A stretch of 64,000 nucleotides of DNA from Terriglobia bacterium (GTDB lineage: Bacteria > Acidobacteriota > Terriglobia > Acidiferrales > UBA7541): contig JAIQFB010000004.1 in assembly GCA_020073485.1 (NCBI GenBank), positions 186,001-250,000 on the forward strand, read 5' to 3'. The notes under the pieces are model-generated. The model was not told where the DNA came from. It saw nothing but the letters and a program-made list of their open reading frames with translations, and ran no database searches. Shown piece after piece: positions 25,897-35,379 of this stretch (positions are counted from its first letter, which is position 1; each line of letters opens with the position of its first letter). The translations under genes were made by a program, and so were the position numbers.

Positions 25897-26946
25897 ATGC
25901 CGAAGAAGATGCCGAAGAATAATAAAAAAGCGCTCGGGAAAGAGCGCCTGATCTGGATGTACACGCAAATGTTGCGCATCCGCGAATTCGAGGAGCGCGT
26001 CAAGCGCACGTTTGTCGAGCATCCGGGTGTGATTCGCGGCCACACCCATCTTGCCGACGGCGCCGAAGCCTCGATCGTAGGGGCGCTGGCGACGCGCAAT
26101 GAAAACGATCTGGCCATGCCCAGCTACCGCTGCCACGGCTATCCGATCGTCCTTGGCACTTCCGTCAAGAAGATGATGGCCGAAATTTACGGACGCAAAG
26201 ACGGTCTGTGCCAGGGGTTCGGCGGCTCCATGCACCTGGCCGACCCGGCGCATCATTTTCCCGGTACTTCAGGCATCATCGGCCAGGCCATCGCCCATGC
26301 CACCGGAGCCGCGCTCACGGCGCAAGTGAAAAAGACCGGCCAGGTGATCTACTGCTTTTTCGGCGATGGCGCCAGCAAACAGGGAGCCTTTTACGAATCG
26401 CTGAATATGGCCGCCGTCTGGAAACTTCCGATCGTTTACATTCTGGAGAACAACCAGTATCAGGTCTACACCCGCGTTGAGCTGGAGGACGCCAACGCCG
26501 CCGCCGGCGATCCGCTCTCCCGGAAAGCCCAGGCCTTCAGCATTCCCGGCGTCACAGTGGATGGCACCGATCCGCTCAGAGTTTATGACGCGGTCGAAAA
26601 AGCCGTGAAACGTGCGAGGGCCGGACTGGGACCCAGCCTGATCGAATCGAAATTTTACCGTTTCAGCGCCCACGGCAACGCCATCACCGTTCCTCCCGTG
26701 CCCACGCAGTTTCCCGAGCATGAAGCCATTGAAACCTATGGCAGGAAGGCGGAATACGCCGCGGCCCGCGCCAGGGATCCGATCCTGCTGTTCCGCAAAA
26801 AATTGAAGAGCAAAGGGGTTTTGTCCGAGCCCGCCGCCAAGCAGATCGAAGATTCCGTTCGCGCCGAATTGGAACAGGCCGTGCAGTTCGCCCTGGCCAG
26901 CCCCTTCCCGTCGCCCGAAGAAGCCACCAAGTACGTTTACGCATAG
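25897..26946 (+). CDS. 2-oxoacid/acetoin dehydrogenase E1, alpha subunit
   Basis: The 349-residue TPP enzyme subunit has the cofactor motif GDGASKQGAFYESLNMA with the closing NN in ILENNQYQV (around 156-186). Family blocks MPSYRCHGYPIVLG and GFGGSMHLAD are also present. It pairs with the E1beta gene 14 bases downstream. E1 alpha/beta dimers decarboxylate a 2-oxo acid, or cleave acetoin, and pass the acyl group to a lipoyl domain. The best match by feel is the acetoin dehydrogenase branch, but aromatic oxo acids are possible in this island. AAGGAG precedes the ATG. Confidence 0.9.
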   Translation: MPKKMPKNNKKALGKERLIWMYTQMLRIREFEERVKRTFVEHPGVIRGHTHLADGAEASIVGALATRNENDLAMPSYRCHGYPIVLGTSVKKMMAEIYGRKDGLCQGFGGSMHLADPAHHFPGTSGIIGQAIAHATGAALTAQVKKTGQVIYCFFGDGASKQGAFYESLNMAAVWKLPIVYILENNQYQVYTRVELEDANAAAGDPLSRKAQAFSIPGVTVDGTDPLRVYDAVEKAVKRARAGLGPSLIESKFYRFSAHGNAITVPPVPTQFPEHEAIETYGRKAEYAAARARDPILLFRKKLKSKGVLSEPAAKQIEDSVRAELEQAVQFALASPFPSPEEATKYVYA

Positions 26947-26960
26947 AGAGGGGAGCGCCC

Positions 26961-27926
26961 ATGCCGAGCGAAATGATGTACGCCCAAGCAATGGCCACCG
27001 CCATTACCGAAGAGATGACCCGCGATTCCAACGTCATTTTCTACGGCCAGAATCTCGGTATGACCGACCGTGATCCCCTGGTTCGTAAGTTCGGTAAGAG
27101 CCGCGTTCGCATCACGCCCATCTCAGAAACTGCGGAGATGGGTATTGCCGTGGGCGCGGCCATGACCGGCTTGCGCCCCGTGGTCGAGTTGTGGATGAGC
27201 GAATTCATGCTCGTAGCCATGGGCCAGCTGCTCAATGAAGCGCCGCGTCTTCGCTACATGTCCGGCGGCCAGATCAAGGTGCCGCTGGTTTTTAAGGCGG
27301 GCTACGGCTTTGCCGCCGGTTGGGCCGGCCAGCACTCCAATTGCATCTACCACACCATGATGGGAATCCCCGGCCTGAAAGTGGCCCTCCCTTCGACCCC
27401 GGCCGACGCCAAGGGCCTGATGGCTGCGTCCATTCGCGACGACAATCCGGTCATGTATCTGCATCACTACATGACCATGCTGGGCAAGGGCCCGGTCCCG
27501 GATGGAGATTACGTGATTCCCTTCGGCGTGGCGGACGTGAAGCGCCCCGGAAGCGACGTCACCCTGGTGGCCACGGGATGGATGGTAACGAAATCGCTGG
27601 CGGCCGCCGAAACGCTGGCCAAAGAGGGAATCAGCGTCGAGGTGATTGATCCGCGAACCATCGCGCCTCTCGACGTTGACACCATCGTCAATTCAGTGAA
27701 AAAAACCGGCCGGCTGGTGCTGGTGGATCAGGCCCCGCGCCACGCCTCGGTAGCGGCCATCATCGCCGGCGAGGTCGCCGAGCGCGGTTTCCACCACCTG
27801 AAGGCGCCGGTAAAAATGGTGACGGCGCTCGATACGTCCATCCCCTACAGCGAGCCGCTCGAAAAGTACGTCTTGCCCAGTGAAGAAAAAATTGTCTGGG
27901 CAGTGAAGTCGGTGCTCGGCAAGTAG
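26961..27926 (+). CDS. 2-oxoacid/acetoin dehydrogenase E1, beta subunit
   Basis: The 321-residue partner of the preceding subunit has the TPP-site Glu (ISETAEMGIAVGAAMTG, around residue 58). Its C-terminal transketolase domain carries VTLVATGWMVTKSLAAAE and the VEVIDPRTIAPLD segment. GAGGGGAG lies before the ATG. The stop is 33 bases from the convergent PQQ dehydrogenase end. No E2 acyltransferase or E3 dihydrolipoamide dehydrogenase is encoded within the window, so those parts must come from elsewhere or the module works differently. Confidence 0.9.
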   Translation: MPSEMMYAQAMATAITEEMTRDSNVIFYGQNLGMTDRDPLVRKFGKSRVRITPISETAEMGIAVGAAMTGLRPVVELWMSEFMLVAMGQLLNEAPRLRYMSGGQIKVPLVFKAGYGFAAGWAGQHSNCIYHTMMGIPGLKVALPSTPADAKGLMAASIRDDNPVMYLHHYMTMLGKGPVPDGDYVIPFGVADVKRPGSDVTLVATGWMVTKSLAAAETLAKEGISVEVIDPRTIAPLDVDTIVNSVKKTGRLVLVDQAPRHASVAAIIAGEVAERGFHHLKAPVKMVTALDTSIPYSEPLEKYVLPSEEKIVWAVKSVLGK

Positions 27927-27959
27927 AAGAGTTGCTCGCCGGTGCGAGGGCGCAGTTTC

Positions 27960-30116
27960 TCACGGTTTTTTCTGGCTGCTGCTTTCCGCGAGACTCTGAT
28001 TAGCGCGGTAAATCACATATTCGCGGATCACTGCGGCGTCTTGCCTGGAAAGCTCTTTGGCGAACGCCACCATGCCGGCCTGTTTGAGCATCCCGTCCAT
28101 CACGACCCCAAACCACGTATCGTTTTTGAGCGTTGCGGAATAGCGCAAATCCGGCAAGACGCCGCCACTGACGGCGACATCTCCGTGACAATTGCTACAG
28201 TACTGTTGATACAACTCTTCGCCCTTTTTGACCGTGGCGGGGTTCGCGGTTGCGCGTGGAGGCGTTAATGCCCGTGGCTTAAACTCTGGAGCCGGAGGCA
28301 AGCTGGCCTTTCCTCCCAATTTGAATGCCAGCATCCGTGGCACATTGTTCATCTGTGGAGATTGCCGGGCGACCTCTCCAGCGGCGAGTGGCATGACGCC
28401 GCCCCACCCGGCGAGAACCGCGACGTACTGTTCTCCATTTACCGTGTAGGAAATGGGGCCGGCAATGATCCCGCTTTGCGCCGATGCCGACCAGAGTTTT
28501 TCTCCTGTATTCGCGCGGAATGCCTCGAATTGGCCATAGCCGGTGCCCTCGAAAACCAGGTTGCCCGCTGTGGAAAGCGCTCCGCCATTCCAGGGGCCAG
28601 GCCGGTCGGCTCGCCAGACTTCCACTTGCCTGACTGGATCCCACGCTGACAGGCGACCTTTGATGCTCCCCAGAATTGCCTTTTTTACGTTTGGATCCTG
28701 CGGCATGCCCGCTGCCACGGGGTCAGTCCCGGTATTAAAGGCGAGCGCCTTGTGGCTGAATTGTTCGGCTGATTTGTAAGCAAACCCAGCCTCAAGCACG
28801 GGGAAATAGACGAGTCCGGTGTCCGGACTATACGAAGCCGGTTGCCAGGTATGCGCTCCCCCTGGACCGGGCGAAACGACCAATGTCTTGTTGCTCGCCT
28901 CGTACTGCGCTTCCGGCGATTCGATAGGCCTGCCGGTCTGCAGGTCAATGCCAGTTGCCCAGGTCACCGGGACGAAAGGCTTCGCGGATAAAAGCTTGCC
29001 CGTGGCGCGGTCGAGAACGTAGAAGAAACCATTCTTCGGCGCATGCAGAAGAACCTTGCGAAGCTGCCCATCGATTTGCAAATCCGCCAGGATGATCTGC
29101 GCTGCGGAGTCGTAGTCCCATTCATCGCCGGGATTTTCCTGATAGTGCCAGACGTATTCGCCCGTATCCGGCCTTAGAGCGATGATTGACGATGCAAGCA
29201 GATTATCTTCCACTTGAGAATTCCGGATTTTCCGCGCCCAGGGATCGCCATTTCCCGAGCCGATGTACAACAAATCCAGTTGCGGGTCGTAGGCCATGGC
29301 GTCCCAGACAGTTCCTCCCCCACCATTCTTCCACCACTCGCCGGTCCAGGTTTTGGCCGCTTTTTCCAAAATCGGACTTTCAAATGGTTTGGAAGGATCT
29401 CCGGGCACGGTGTAAAACCGCCAGGCCAGATTCCCCGTCTCGGCATCGTACGCGGAGATATAGCCGCGCACGTTCATCTCCGCTCCGCCGTTCCCGATCA
29501 GCACTTTGCCTTTGACCACTCGCGGCGCTCCGGTGATCGTGTACCGGAACTTCGGATCAATCGTGAGTTTCTCCCACACCGGCTTGCCTGTGACGGCATC
29601 GAGCGCCACCAGACGCCCATCGAGCGTCCCCACAAAAACCTTGCCGCCCCAGATTGCCACCCCGCGATTGACAACGTCGCAGCAGGCATTGACCGCCCAC
29701 TCCGGCGGCACCTTCGGATCGTACGTCCACAGCGGCTTGCCGGTCGCCGCCTGCAGCGCGACCACCTTGCTCCACGCCGTCGAAAAATACATCACACCAT
29801 CAACGACGAGCGGTGTTGCTTCCTGGCCGCGGCGCGTGTCCAGGTCGTAATGCCACGCCAGCCCCATCCGGGTGACATTTTTGTCGTTGATTATTTTGAG
29901 TGGGCTAAATCGCTGCTCGTTGTAGGTGCGGCCATGGCTCAGCCAATTTCCGGGTTCTCGGTCGGCATTGGCGATGCGAGCGCCGTTCACGTCTGCTGGT
30001 TTCGCAGTCTTCGCTGCGGGAACCTGTTGCGCCAACAGGGAATTGGATGCAAGGAATCCCGCCCCGGCCGCGAGAGTAATTAGTATCGGAATACGATAGA
30101 CTCTGATGTGAGCCAC
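27960..30116 (-). CDS. PQQ-dependent alcohol dehydrogenase with C-terminal cytochrome c domain
   Basis: The 718-residue periplasmic quinohaemoprotein has a signal peptide (residues 1-30) and then an eight-bladed PQQ propeller. It carries the vicinal disulfide (NACCDVVNRG, around 144), tryptophan-docking repeats and the catalytic Asp region EWDYDSAAQ. A class I haem motif CSNCHG (around 640) and a likely distal Met follow in the C-terminal domain. Such type II enzymes oxidise primary, secondary or aryl alcohols and hand electrons to the respiratory chain. It diverges from the TonB receptor. In this setting oxidation of an aryl-ethanol to the ketone fed to the carboxylase is an attractive inference. 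Confidence 0.9.
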   Translation of the reverse strand: MAHIRVYRIPILITLAAGAGFLASNSLLAQQVPAAKTAKPADVNGARIANADREPGNWLSHGRTYNEQRFSPLKIINDKNVTRMGLAWHYDLDTRRGQEATPLVVDGVMYFSTAWSKVVALQAATGKPLWTYDPKVPPEWAVNACCDVVNRGVAIWGGKVFVGTLDGRLVALDAVTGKPVWEKLTIDPKFRYTITGAPRVVKGKVLIGNGGAEMNVRGYISAYDAETGNLAWRFYTVPGDPSKPFESPILEKAAKTWTGEWWKNGGGGTVWDAMAYDPQLDLLYIGSGNGDPWARKIRNSQVEDNLLASSIIALRPDTGEYVWHYQENPGDEWDYDSAAQIILADLQIDGQLRKVLLHAPKNGFFYVLDRATGKLLSAKPFVPVTWATGIDLQTGRPIESPEAQYEASNKTLVVSPGPGGAHTWQPASYSPDTGLVYFPVLEAGFAYKSAEQFSHKALAFNTGTDPVAAGMPQDPNVKKAILGSIKGRLSAWDPVRQVEVWRADRPGPWNGGALSTAGNLVFEGTGYGQFEAFRANTGEKLWSASAQSGIIAGPISYTVNGEQYVAVLAGWGGVMPLAAGEVARQSPQMNNVPRMLAFKLGGKASLPPAPEFKPRALTPPRATANPATVKKGEELYQQYCSNCHGDVAVSGGVLPDLRYSATLKNDTWFGVVMDGMLKQAGMVAFAKELSRQDAAVIREYVIYRANQSLAESSSQKKP

Positions 30117-30315
30117 ACATTCTCCTTCTAAGAGTCAGGGTGTTGGTTGCGCCCCATGATCAGAGCGCGGCAGGGGCCTGACAGATGCCTGTTCCGCCGG
30201 TGCGGAGCGACTACTTATCCCCTTGTACCTTGCATGTCAAGCAGCTCCCCCGTACGGACCTTTCGGAAGGCCAAAGTTCCGTCGAATTCTCGCAAAATCA
30301 TACCAGCCCTCAATG

Positions 30316-30334
30316 CTGGCCGAATATCGGCCAG
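30316..30334. promoter_or_regulatory. Palindrome CTGGCCGA-ATA-TCGGCCAG upstream of the TonB receptor promoter
   Basis: There are two perfect 8-base arms around a 3-base centre, ending 16 bases before the -35 of the receptor promoter. The position suits an activator, or a repressor shared with the divergent PQQ dehydrogenase. No regulator gene lies beside it. Confidence 0.6.
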
Positions 30335-30350
30335 TCGCTCGATTATGGGC

Positions 30351-30379
30351 TTGACAACAACTAGGTGCGGGCATAAGAG
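30351..30379 (+). promoter_or_regulatory. Sigma-70-type promoter TTGACA-N17-TAAGAG
   Basis: The consensus -35 (30351-30356) has a 17-base spacer to a fair -10 (30374-30379), reading toward the receptor start at 30460. The leader would be about 70 bases. Confidence 0.65.
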
Positions 30380-30459
30380 AGAAACAAATCGAATCCATTC
30401 CATGTGCCAGGGTGTTCAGGACCGTTGAGTTCAGATGCACTGCGACAGGGGGGATACGC

Positions 30460-33400
30460 ATGAGAGTACGGGTGATCTTGCGGGTTGTTCTCGCCATCGT
30501 GATTATTGTTTTCGCCGGGACCAGTGTGCTTTTTGCGCAGGTCAGTGGCAGCGGCGCTCAGTTGAACGGCACGGTGCGTGATGCGAGCGGGGGCGTCGTC
30601 GCCAAAGCGTCGCTTGAGATCCGCGACACGGATACCAACCGCACGTATTCGGCAACCACTACCGATGTTGGATTTTATGTTCTGCCCAATCTGTCGCCCG
30701 GCCATTACGAGCTGGTTGCGACGGCGCCCGGTTTTTCCAAGACCACACGCACCGGCATCGTGCTTACCGTCGGTCAGGTGGCTACGATCGACGTCGAATT
30801 GAAAGTTGCCGCGACCGGAGAGAATATCGAAGTAGCCTCGGAAGAAGTGCCGCCGGTTGAGCCCACGCGCACGGAAGTCAGCCAGGTTATTGATACCAAA
30901 CAAATCGACTCGCTGCCCATCAGCGGCCGTCTATTCACGGACTTTGCGCTGCTGACGCCGGGTGTCGCCCTTGGACGCACCAGTCTGCAGTCCACCATCA
31001 CGGAAACGGAAGTAACGCGCATTTCCTTCGGTGGCATGCGCGACCTGAGCAACCTGGTCACGGTGGACGGTGCGGATACCATCAATACCGCCACCGGCTC
31101 GCAGCGCGGCACTCCGTCCCAGGAAGCGGTCAGCGAATTCCGCGTGGTCAACAACAGCTTTGGCACCGAGCAGGGCAGGGCCATGGGCGGCATCGTTAAC
31201 ATCATCACCAAGTCTGGTACCAACACCCTACACGGCTCCCTGTACGGTTACCTTGAGAACAGCGCCATGAATGCTCGCAGCATGTTGCAACCCGCGCCGC
31301 TACCGAACACGCTGCGGCAGGGGCAGTACGGCGGTACTTTGGGTGGGCCCATCAGGAAGGACAAGACGTTCTTCTTTGCGAACTATGAAGGCCAGCGCCG
31401 CGGTGAGATTCCGGTTCAATCGCCGGAGCTGGTGAACAACCTGGCGCTGATCAACGCCGCCAAAGCGATCCTGGGAATCGCCCCCGAAAACGTGGGGGTC
31501 TTGAAGACCGCAGATAGTGACAGGGGACTCATTAAAATCGATCAACGGATCAGTGGCGCAAATAGCCTTACCCTGCGGTACAACGTGGAGGATGCCCGCG
31601 ATTTGAACGTCCTGATGGGCGACACACTCGATGGTGGCGGCATCGGAGCCCCCAGCAGCGCGCACAACAATTTCTTGCGCGATCAGGCACTGGTCGGCAC
31701 ACTGACCTCGATACTCAAATCCAATCTAGTGAACACGGTGCTGGTGCAATATGCCCGGCGCCACTCGACCTTTCCCGGCGCCACCGGCCAGCCGAACCTG
31801 GATCTTCCCAACTCGCTGCTGATGGGCCACAACTTCGGCGTTTTCGACGCAACCTATGAGAGTAGGGCCCAGTTCTCGGACTCCGTATCCTGGGTCAAGG
31901 GCTCGCACGTGGCAAAGTTCGGCGTGGACTTCAACTACGTAAACGATCACATCATATGGCCCGGGTTTTCGCCCATGCGCATAGTTCTCCCCGGCATCAA
32001 TTGCCTGGTGGATTTCGCGAACTACGTGGGCTCGAAGAAGGGCATACCATCTTCACAGTATCTGACTTCGAATTTTGTCGAAGGTCCGTGCCCGTTGGCC
32101 TTGCCGCCCACTGGTAACCCAGGCCTCAACACTCCACCTTCTCCTTTCCCTGCTGCCCCCGGTCCAAATCCTGCGGACCTCGAAAACGGCACCCCTGTCG
32201 TCTTCTGGCCTTCACCGTTGGGATCGGCGGACAACTCCGTCGTGAACGGCATGATTCCGCCGCCGGTGAATACCAACTGGCAGAGCGCGTATCCGGCAGC
32301 CGCGACGCCCAACTACTTTTCGGATATCAACCATAGCTATTACGGCCTCTTCTTTCAGGACCAGTGGCGCGTCAATTCCAAGTTCACTTTGAACTACGGC
32401 CTGCGCTGGGATCTGGAAAAGGGCCTGGAACAGGAAATCAACACCCGGTATACGGGATTTCAGCCCCGGGTCGGGATCGCCTACTCTCCGGACAAACACA
32501 CCGTCATTCGCGCGGGGTTTGGCATCTTTGACGACCGGTACAATCTGTCCTTCTTCTTCGTGACCCATCCGCAGCGCGCGGTGACCTTCTGCATGAACGC
32601 TTCCTGTTCGCAGACCTACCCGCTGCCGGGCGTTCGCGATGGAGGCTTAAACGCCACTTATTCCTTGAGCCAGTTGCCCTACATTCCCGGATCGCCCTTT
32701 GGTATCGAACCTGCGGATGCAGCCGCAAATTTGATTCGGTTCGGCACTTACCAGCCGGTCCAGATGGTCACGAACTTGTTTACCGGCACAGTGTCTCCGG
32801 TCGGAGACGGTGCGGTGGCGCGTGACAGCAAGATTCCGTACTCGGAGCAGGGGAGTCTGGAAATTGACCGTGAGATTGGCCACGGACTGGTGTTGAATCT
32901 TGCCTACATGTTCGTTTCCGCTCACCACCAGGTGCGCGCCGAGAACTTGAACGTCTGTCCGCCTGGTGGCGCTACGACCGGACCGTTCCCATGCGCTCCA
33001 GCTCCGCCGACACTGCCCGGGTTCGCCGCCGGCAAGTCCAATTTCAGCGGTGTGTTGATTCCCGTAGGACTTCTCTACTATACGGATAACAGTGGGAACA
33101 GTGTTTACCATGGCTTAACCTTTTCGGCGACGGAACGGGCCGGGCAATATTTCCGGCTCAACGCCAACTACACGTTCTCGAAAACGCTGGATGACGGCAC
33201 GTTCACCACGTTTGTCAGCACCCCTCAGGACCTTTACCACCGGGCGTCCGAGCGCGCCAACTCGAACCAGGATATTCGTAACCGGTTTGTGGGCAACTTC
33301 ACCGCCACCGGCCCGCAAAAGTCCTTCTTGCGCAACACCGAACTGAGCGGCATCGTGACGCTCGATGGGGCGCGTCCGTTCACCATGTTCGTGGGTTTCG

Positions 33401-33819
33401 ACGCCAATGGCGATACCAACCCGGTGACCGACCGCGTCGGAAACGCTCCCCGCAATTCCTACTGGGGCGACACTTTAAAATCCGTAGATATCCGCCTCTC
33501 GCAGCATTTCAATTTCCTGGAGCGGCAGAGGATTGAGTTCGCCGTGGATGTCTTCAACATGTTCAATCGGCCGAACGTCAACGAGGTCACCTCTGTGTAC
33601 GGCACGTACAACTTCTGTAGCGGAGCGGCTCCGGTCCGGTATAAGGACGCCGGCTCCATAGCAATTCAAACCGGGAAGTCCAGTTGTTGGGCTGCGGGAG
33701 TGGGAGGTTCTCCGGTAGGACTGGCTGCAGGACCGCCGGAACCGAGTCCGATCTTCGGCGCGGCCAGGACCATGTTCAATCCGCGGCAATTCCAATTTTC
33801 GCTCAAGTATACTTTCTGA
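30460..33819 (+). CDS. TonB-dependent receptor, Oar-like, with carboxypeptidase-regulatory N-domain
   Basis: The 1,119-residue outer-membrane protein starts at the ATG at 30460, chosen for the GGGGGGA ribosome site and the signal peptide that follows (residues 1-27). Next come a carboxypeptidase-regulatory-like beta domain (about 30-115) and a plug (QIDSLPISGRLFTDFALLTP and FRVVNNSFGTEQGRAMGG). A large beta-barrel ends in QFQFSLKYTF, with the terminal Phe needed for barrel assembly. This architecture is abundant in Acidobacteriota. It takes up ligands too large for porins using TonB energy. Placement between the PQQ dehydrogenase and the carboxylase operon suggests a lignin- or plant-derived aromatic substrate, which is inference. 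No SusD partner is present. Confidence 0.9.
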   Translation: MRVRVILRVVLAIVIIVFAGTSVLFAQVSGSGAQLNGTVRDASGGVVAKASLEIRDTDTNRTYSATTTDVGFYVLPNLSPGHYELVATAPGFSKTTRTGIVLTVGQVATIDVELKVAATGENIEVASEEVPPVEPTRTEVSQVIDTKQIDSLPISGRLFTDFALLTPGVALGRTSLQSTITETEVTRISFGGMRDLSNLVTVDGADTINTATGSQRGTPSQEAVSEFRVVNNSFGTEQGRAMGGIVNIITKSGTNTLHGSLYGYLENSAMNARSMLQPAPLPNTLRQGQYGGTLGGPIRKDKTFFFANYEGQRRGEIPVQSPELVNNLALINAAKAILGIAPENVGVLKTADSDRGLIKIDQRISGANSLTLRYNVEDARDLNVLMGDTLDGGGIGAPSSAHNNFLRDQALVGTLTSILKSNLVNTVLVQYARRHSTFPGATGQPNLDLPNSLLMGHNFGVFDATYESRAQFSDSVSWVKGSHVAKFGVDFNYVNDHIIWPGFSPMRIVLPGINCLVDFANYVGSKKGIPSSQYLTSNFVEGPCPLALPPTGNPGLNTPPSPFPAAPGPNPADLENGTPVVFWPSPLGSADNSVVNGMIPPPVNTNWQSAYPAAATPNYFSDINHSYYGLFFQDQWRVNSKFTLNYGLRWDLEKGLEQEINTRYTGFQPRVGIAYSPDKHTVIRAGFGIFDDRYNLSFFFVTHPQRAVTFCMNASCSQTYPLPGVRDGGLNATYSLSQLPYIPGSPFGIEPADAAANLIRFGTYQPVQMVTNLFTGTVSPVGDGAVARDSKIPYSEQGSLEIDREIGHGLVLNLAYMFVSAHHQVRAENLNVCPPGGATTGPFPCAPAPPTLPGFAAGKSNFSGVLIPVGLLYYTDNSGNSVYHGLTFSATERAGQYFRLNANYTFSKTLDDGTFTTFVSTPQDLYHRASERANSNQDIRNRFVGNFTATGPQKSFLRNTELSGIVTLDGARPFTMFVGFDANGDTNPVTDRVGNAPRNSYWGDTLKSVDIRLSQHFNFLERQRIEFAVDVFNMFNRPNVNEVTSVYGTYNFCSGAAPVRYKDAGSIAIQTGKSSCWAAGVGGSPVGLAAGPPEPSPIFGAARTMFNPRQFQFSLKYTF

Positions 33820-34114
33820 GTTTGCGGCGCAGGGCGGCGGGCAGACCAGCGATTGCTCGTCGCCTTAGCCCGGCCGCTTGGAATTTGAGACAGCTTCAGG
33901 AATCAAGAGCAGTCCTCAACTGATTTGCGAGAGACTCAAGCAGCCGGGCGCACCGTTCTGCCTGAACGGCAGTTCGCAACTTCAGTCAGTCATTGCATCG
34001 AACCCGATCCAAGGAGGAGCAACTAAGGCAGCATTCGCTTTGGGGCCGTGTTCGTTTTGGTGCATGGCGTCTGCCGAGAAACTACCTTAATCGCCTTGAG
34101 GAAACCATTGCGGA

Positions 34115-35379
34115 ATGAGAACAGACGAGTATTTTGATCCAGAAATAGAGACGATGAAGCCCGGCGACTTGCGGCTGCTTCAGCAATCGAAGCTCTCCAG
34201 GCAATTGGACTACCTGTTTGCCCGTTCGCCTTTTTATCGGGAAAAATTCGCCGCCGCCGGGATTCGCCGTGAAGATTTTTGCAATTTGAAAGACCTGGCA
34301 CGCTTCCCATTCACGGTTAAGGAAGAGTTGCGCGAAAGCCAGCAGGCATTTCCCCCCCTGGGAAGCTACATGGCCGCGGATATGAAGGATCCGAAATTTG
34401 GACGAAAGTCACCGCCCGCTCGTTCTACACACAGGGAATCCGGCCTAGCGACATTGTGATCCACGCCACCAGCCTCACCATGTTTGCCGGAGGGCTTCCT
34501 TCCAAGGACGCCATCGAGCTGATCGGCGCCACATTTGTTCCGGTAGGCACCGGCGCTTCTGAAAAAGTGGTGCTGTACGCAAAGTCACTGCACGCCACAG
34601 CGATTCATTGCACGCCTTCGTATGCGATCTACCTTGCGGATTATGTTCGCCGCGAAGCCAAGATGGACCCGCGGGAGTTAGGCATTAAGAAATTTGTCTG
34701 CGGCGCCGAGCCCGGTGCGGGCATTCCCGCGGTTCGCGCGAAAATCACCGAGGAATGGGGCGCGCGCGTTACCGAAGGTCTTGGCAATGCGGACATGGTT
34801 CCCATCATCTTCGCCGAATGCCAGGACCAGTCGGGAATGCACTATAACGGGCAGGAATATGTCTATAACGAGATCATCGATCCGGAGAGTGGCGAGGTCC
34901 TTCCCATTGAAACAGGCGTATCCGGAGAACTGATTTACACCAGCCTGGAACGCGAATGCAGTCCGCTACTTCGTTTTCGCACCCGCGATCGCGTGACCAT
35001 CCTTGGGACCTCATGCAAGTGCGGACGTACCAGTTACAAGCTGCGCTGCGTCGGGCGCACCGACGACATGCTCATCGTCCTGGGGGTCAATGTCTTTCCC
35101 TCCGCGGTGCGGGATGTCGTTTCCAGCTTTTATCCGCAGATGACCGGTGAAGTACAGATCCTTCTCGATCAGCCTGGGCCGGGAGTGAAGCCTCCTTTGC
35201 GGGTCATGGCGGAAGTTGGCACCGAGGCTCAGGATCAGGCCACACTGCAGAAGAAAGTGGAAGAGAAAATCAAGTCCGTGCTGACTGTTCCCGCGGCCGT
35301 GCAACTTGTGCCGGCGGGAACGTTGCCGCGTTTTGAAATGAAAGGCCAGTTGATCCGGAAGCTGTATGAAGAACGATAA
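34115..35379 (+). pseudogene. Phenylacetate-CoA ligase family (PaaK-like), ATP-loop deleted and frameshifted
   Basis: The first frame (34115-34459) matches the PaaK N-terminus (LFARSPFYREKFAAAGI, then FPFTVKEELRESQQAFPPLG and YMAADMKD). The match stops at about 34386. It resumes in another frame at about 34388 (SEIWTKVTARSFYTQGIRPSD) and runs intact to 35379 through LSMFAGGLP-type, TEGLGNADM and RTDDMLIVLGVNVFP blocks. Roughly 25 residues are missing at the junction, including the SSGTTGKPT loop that binds ATP. Intact members of this family activate aryl acids with CoA. As sequenced, the protein cannot form the adenylate. A deletion in the genome or an assembly error are both possible. It heads the carboxylase gene row. 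Confidence 0.85.
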
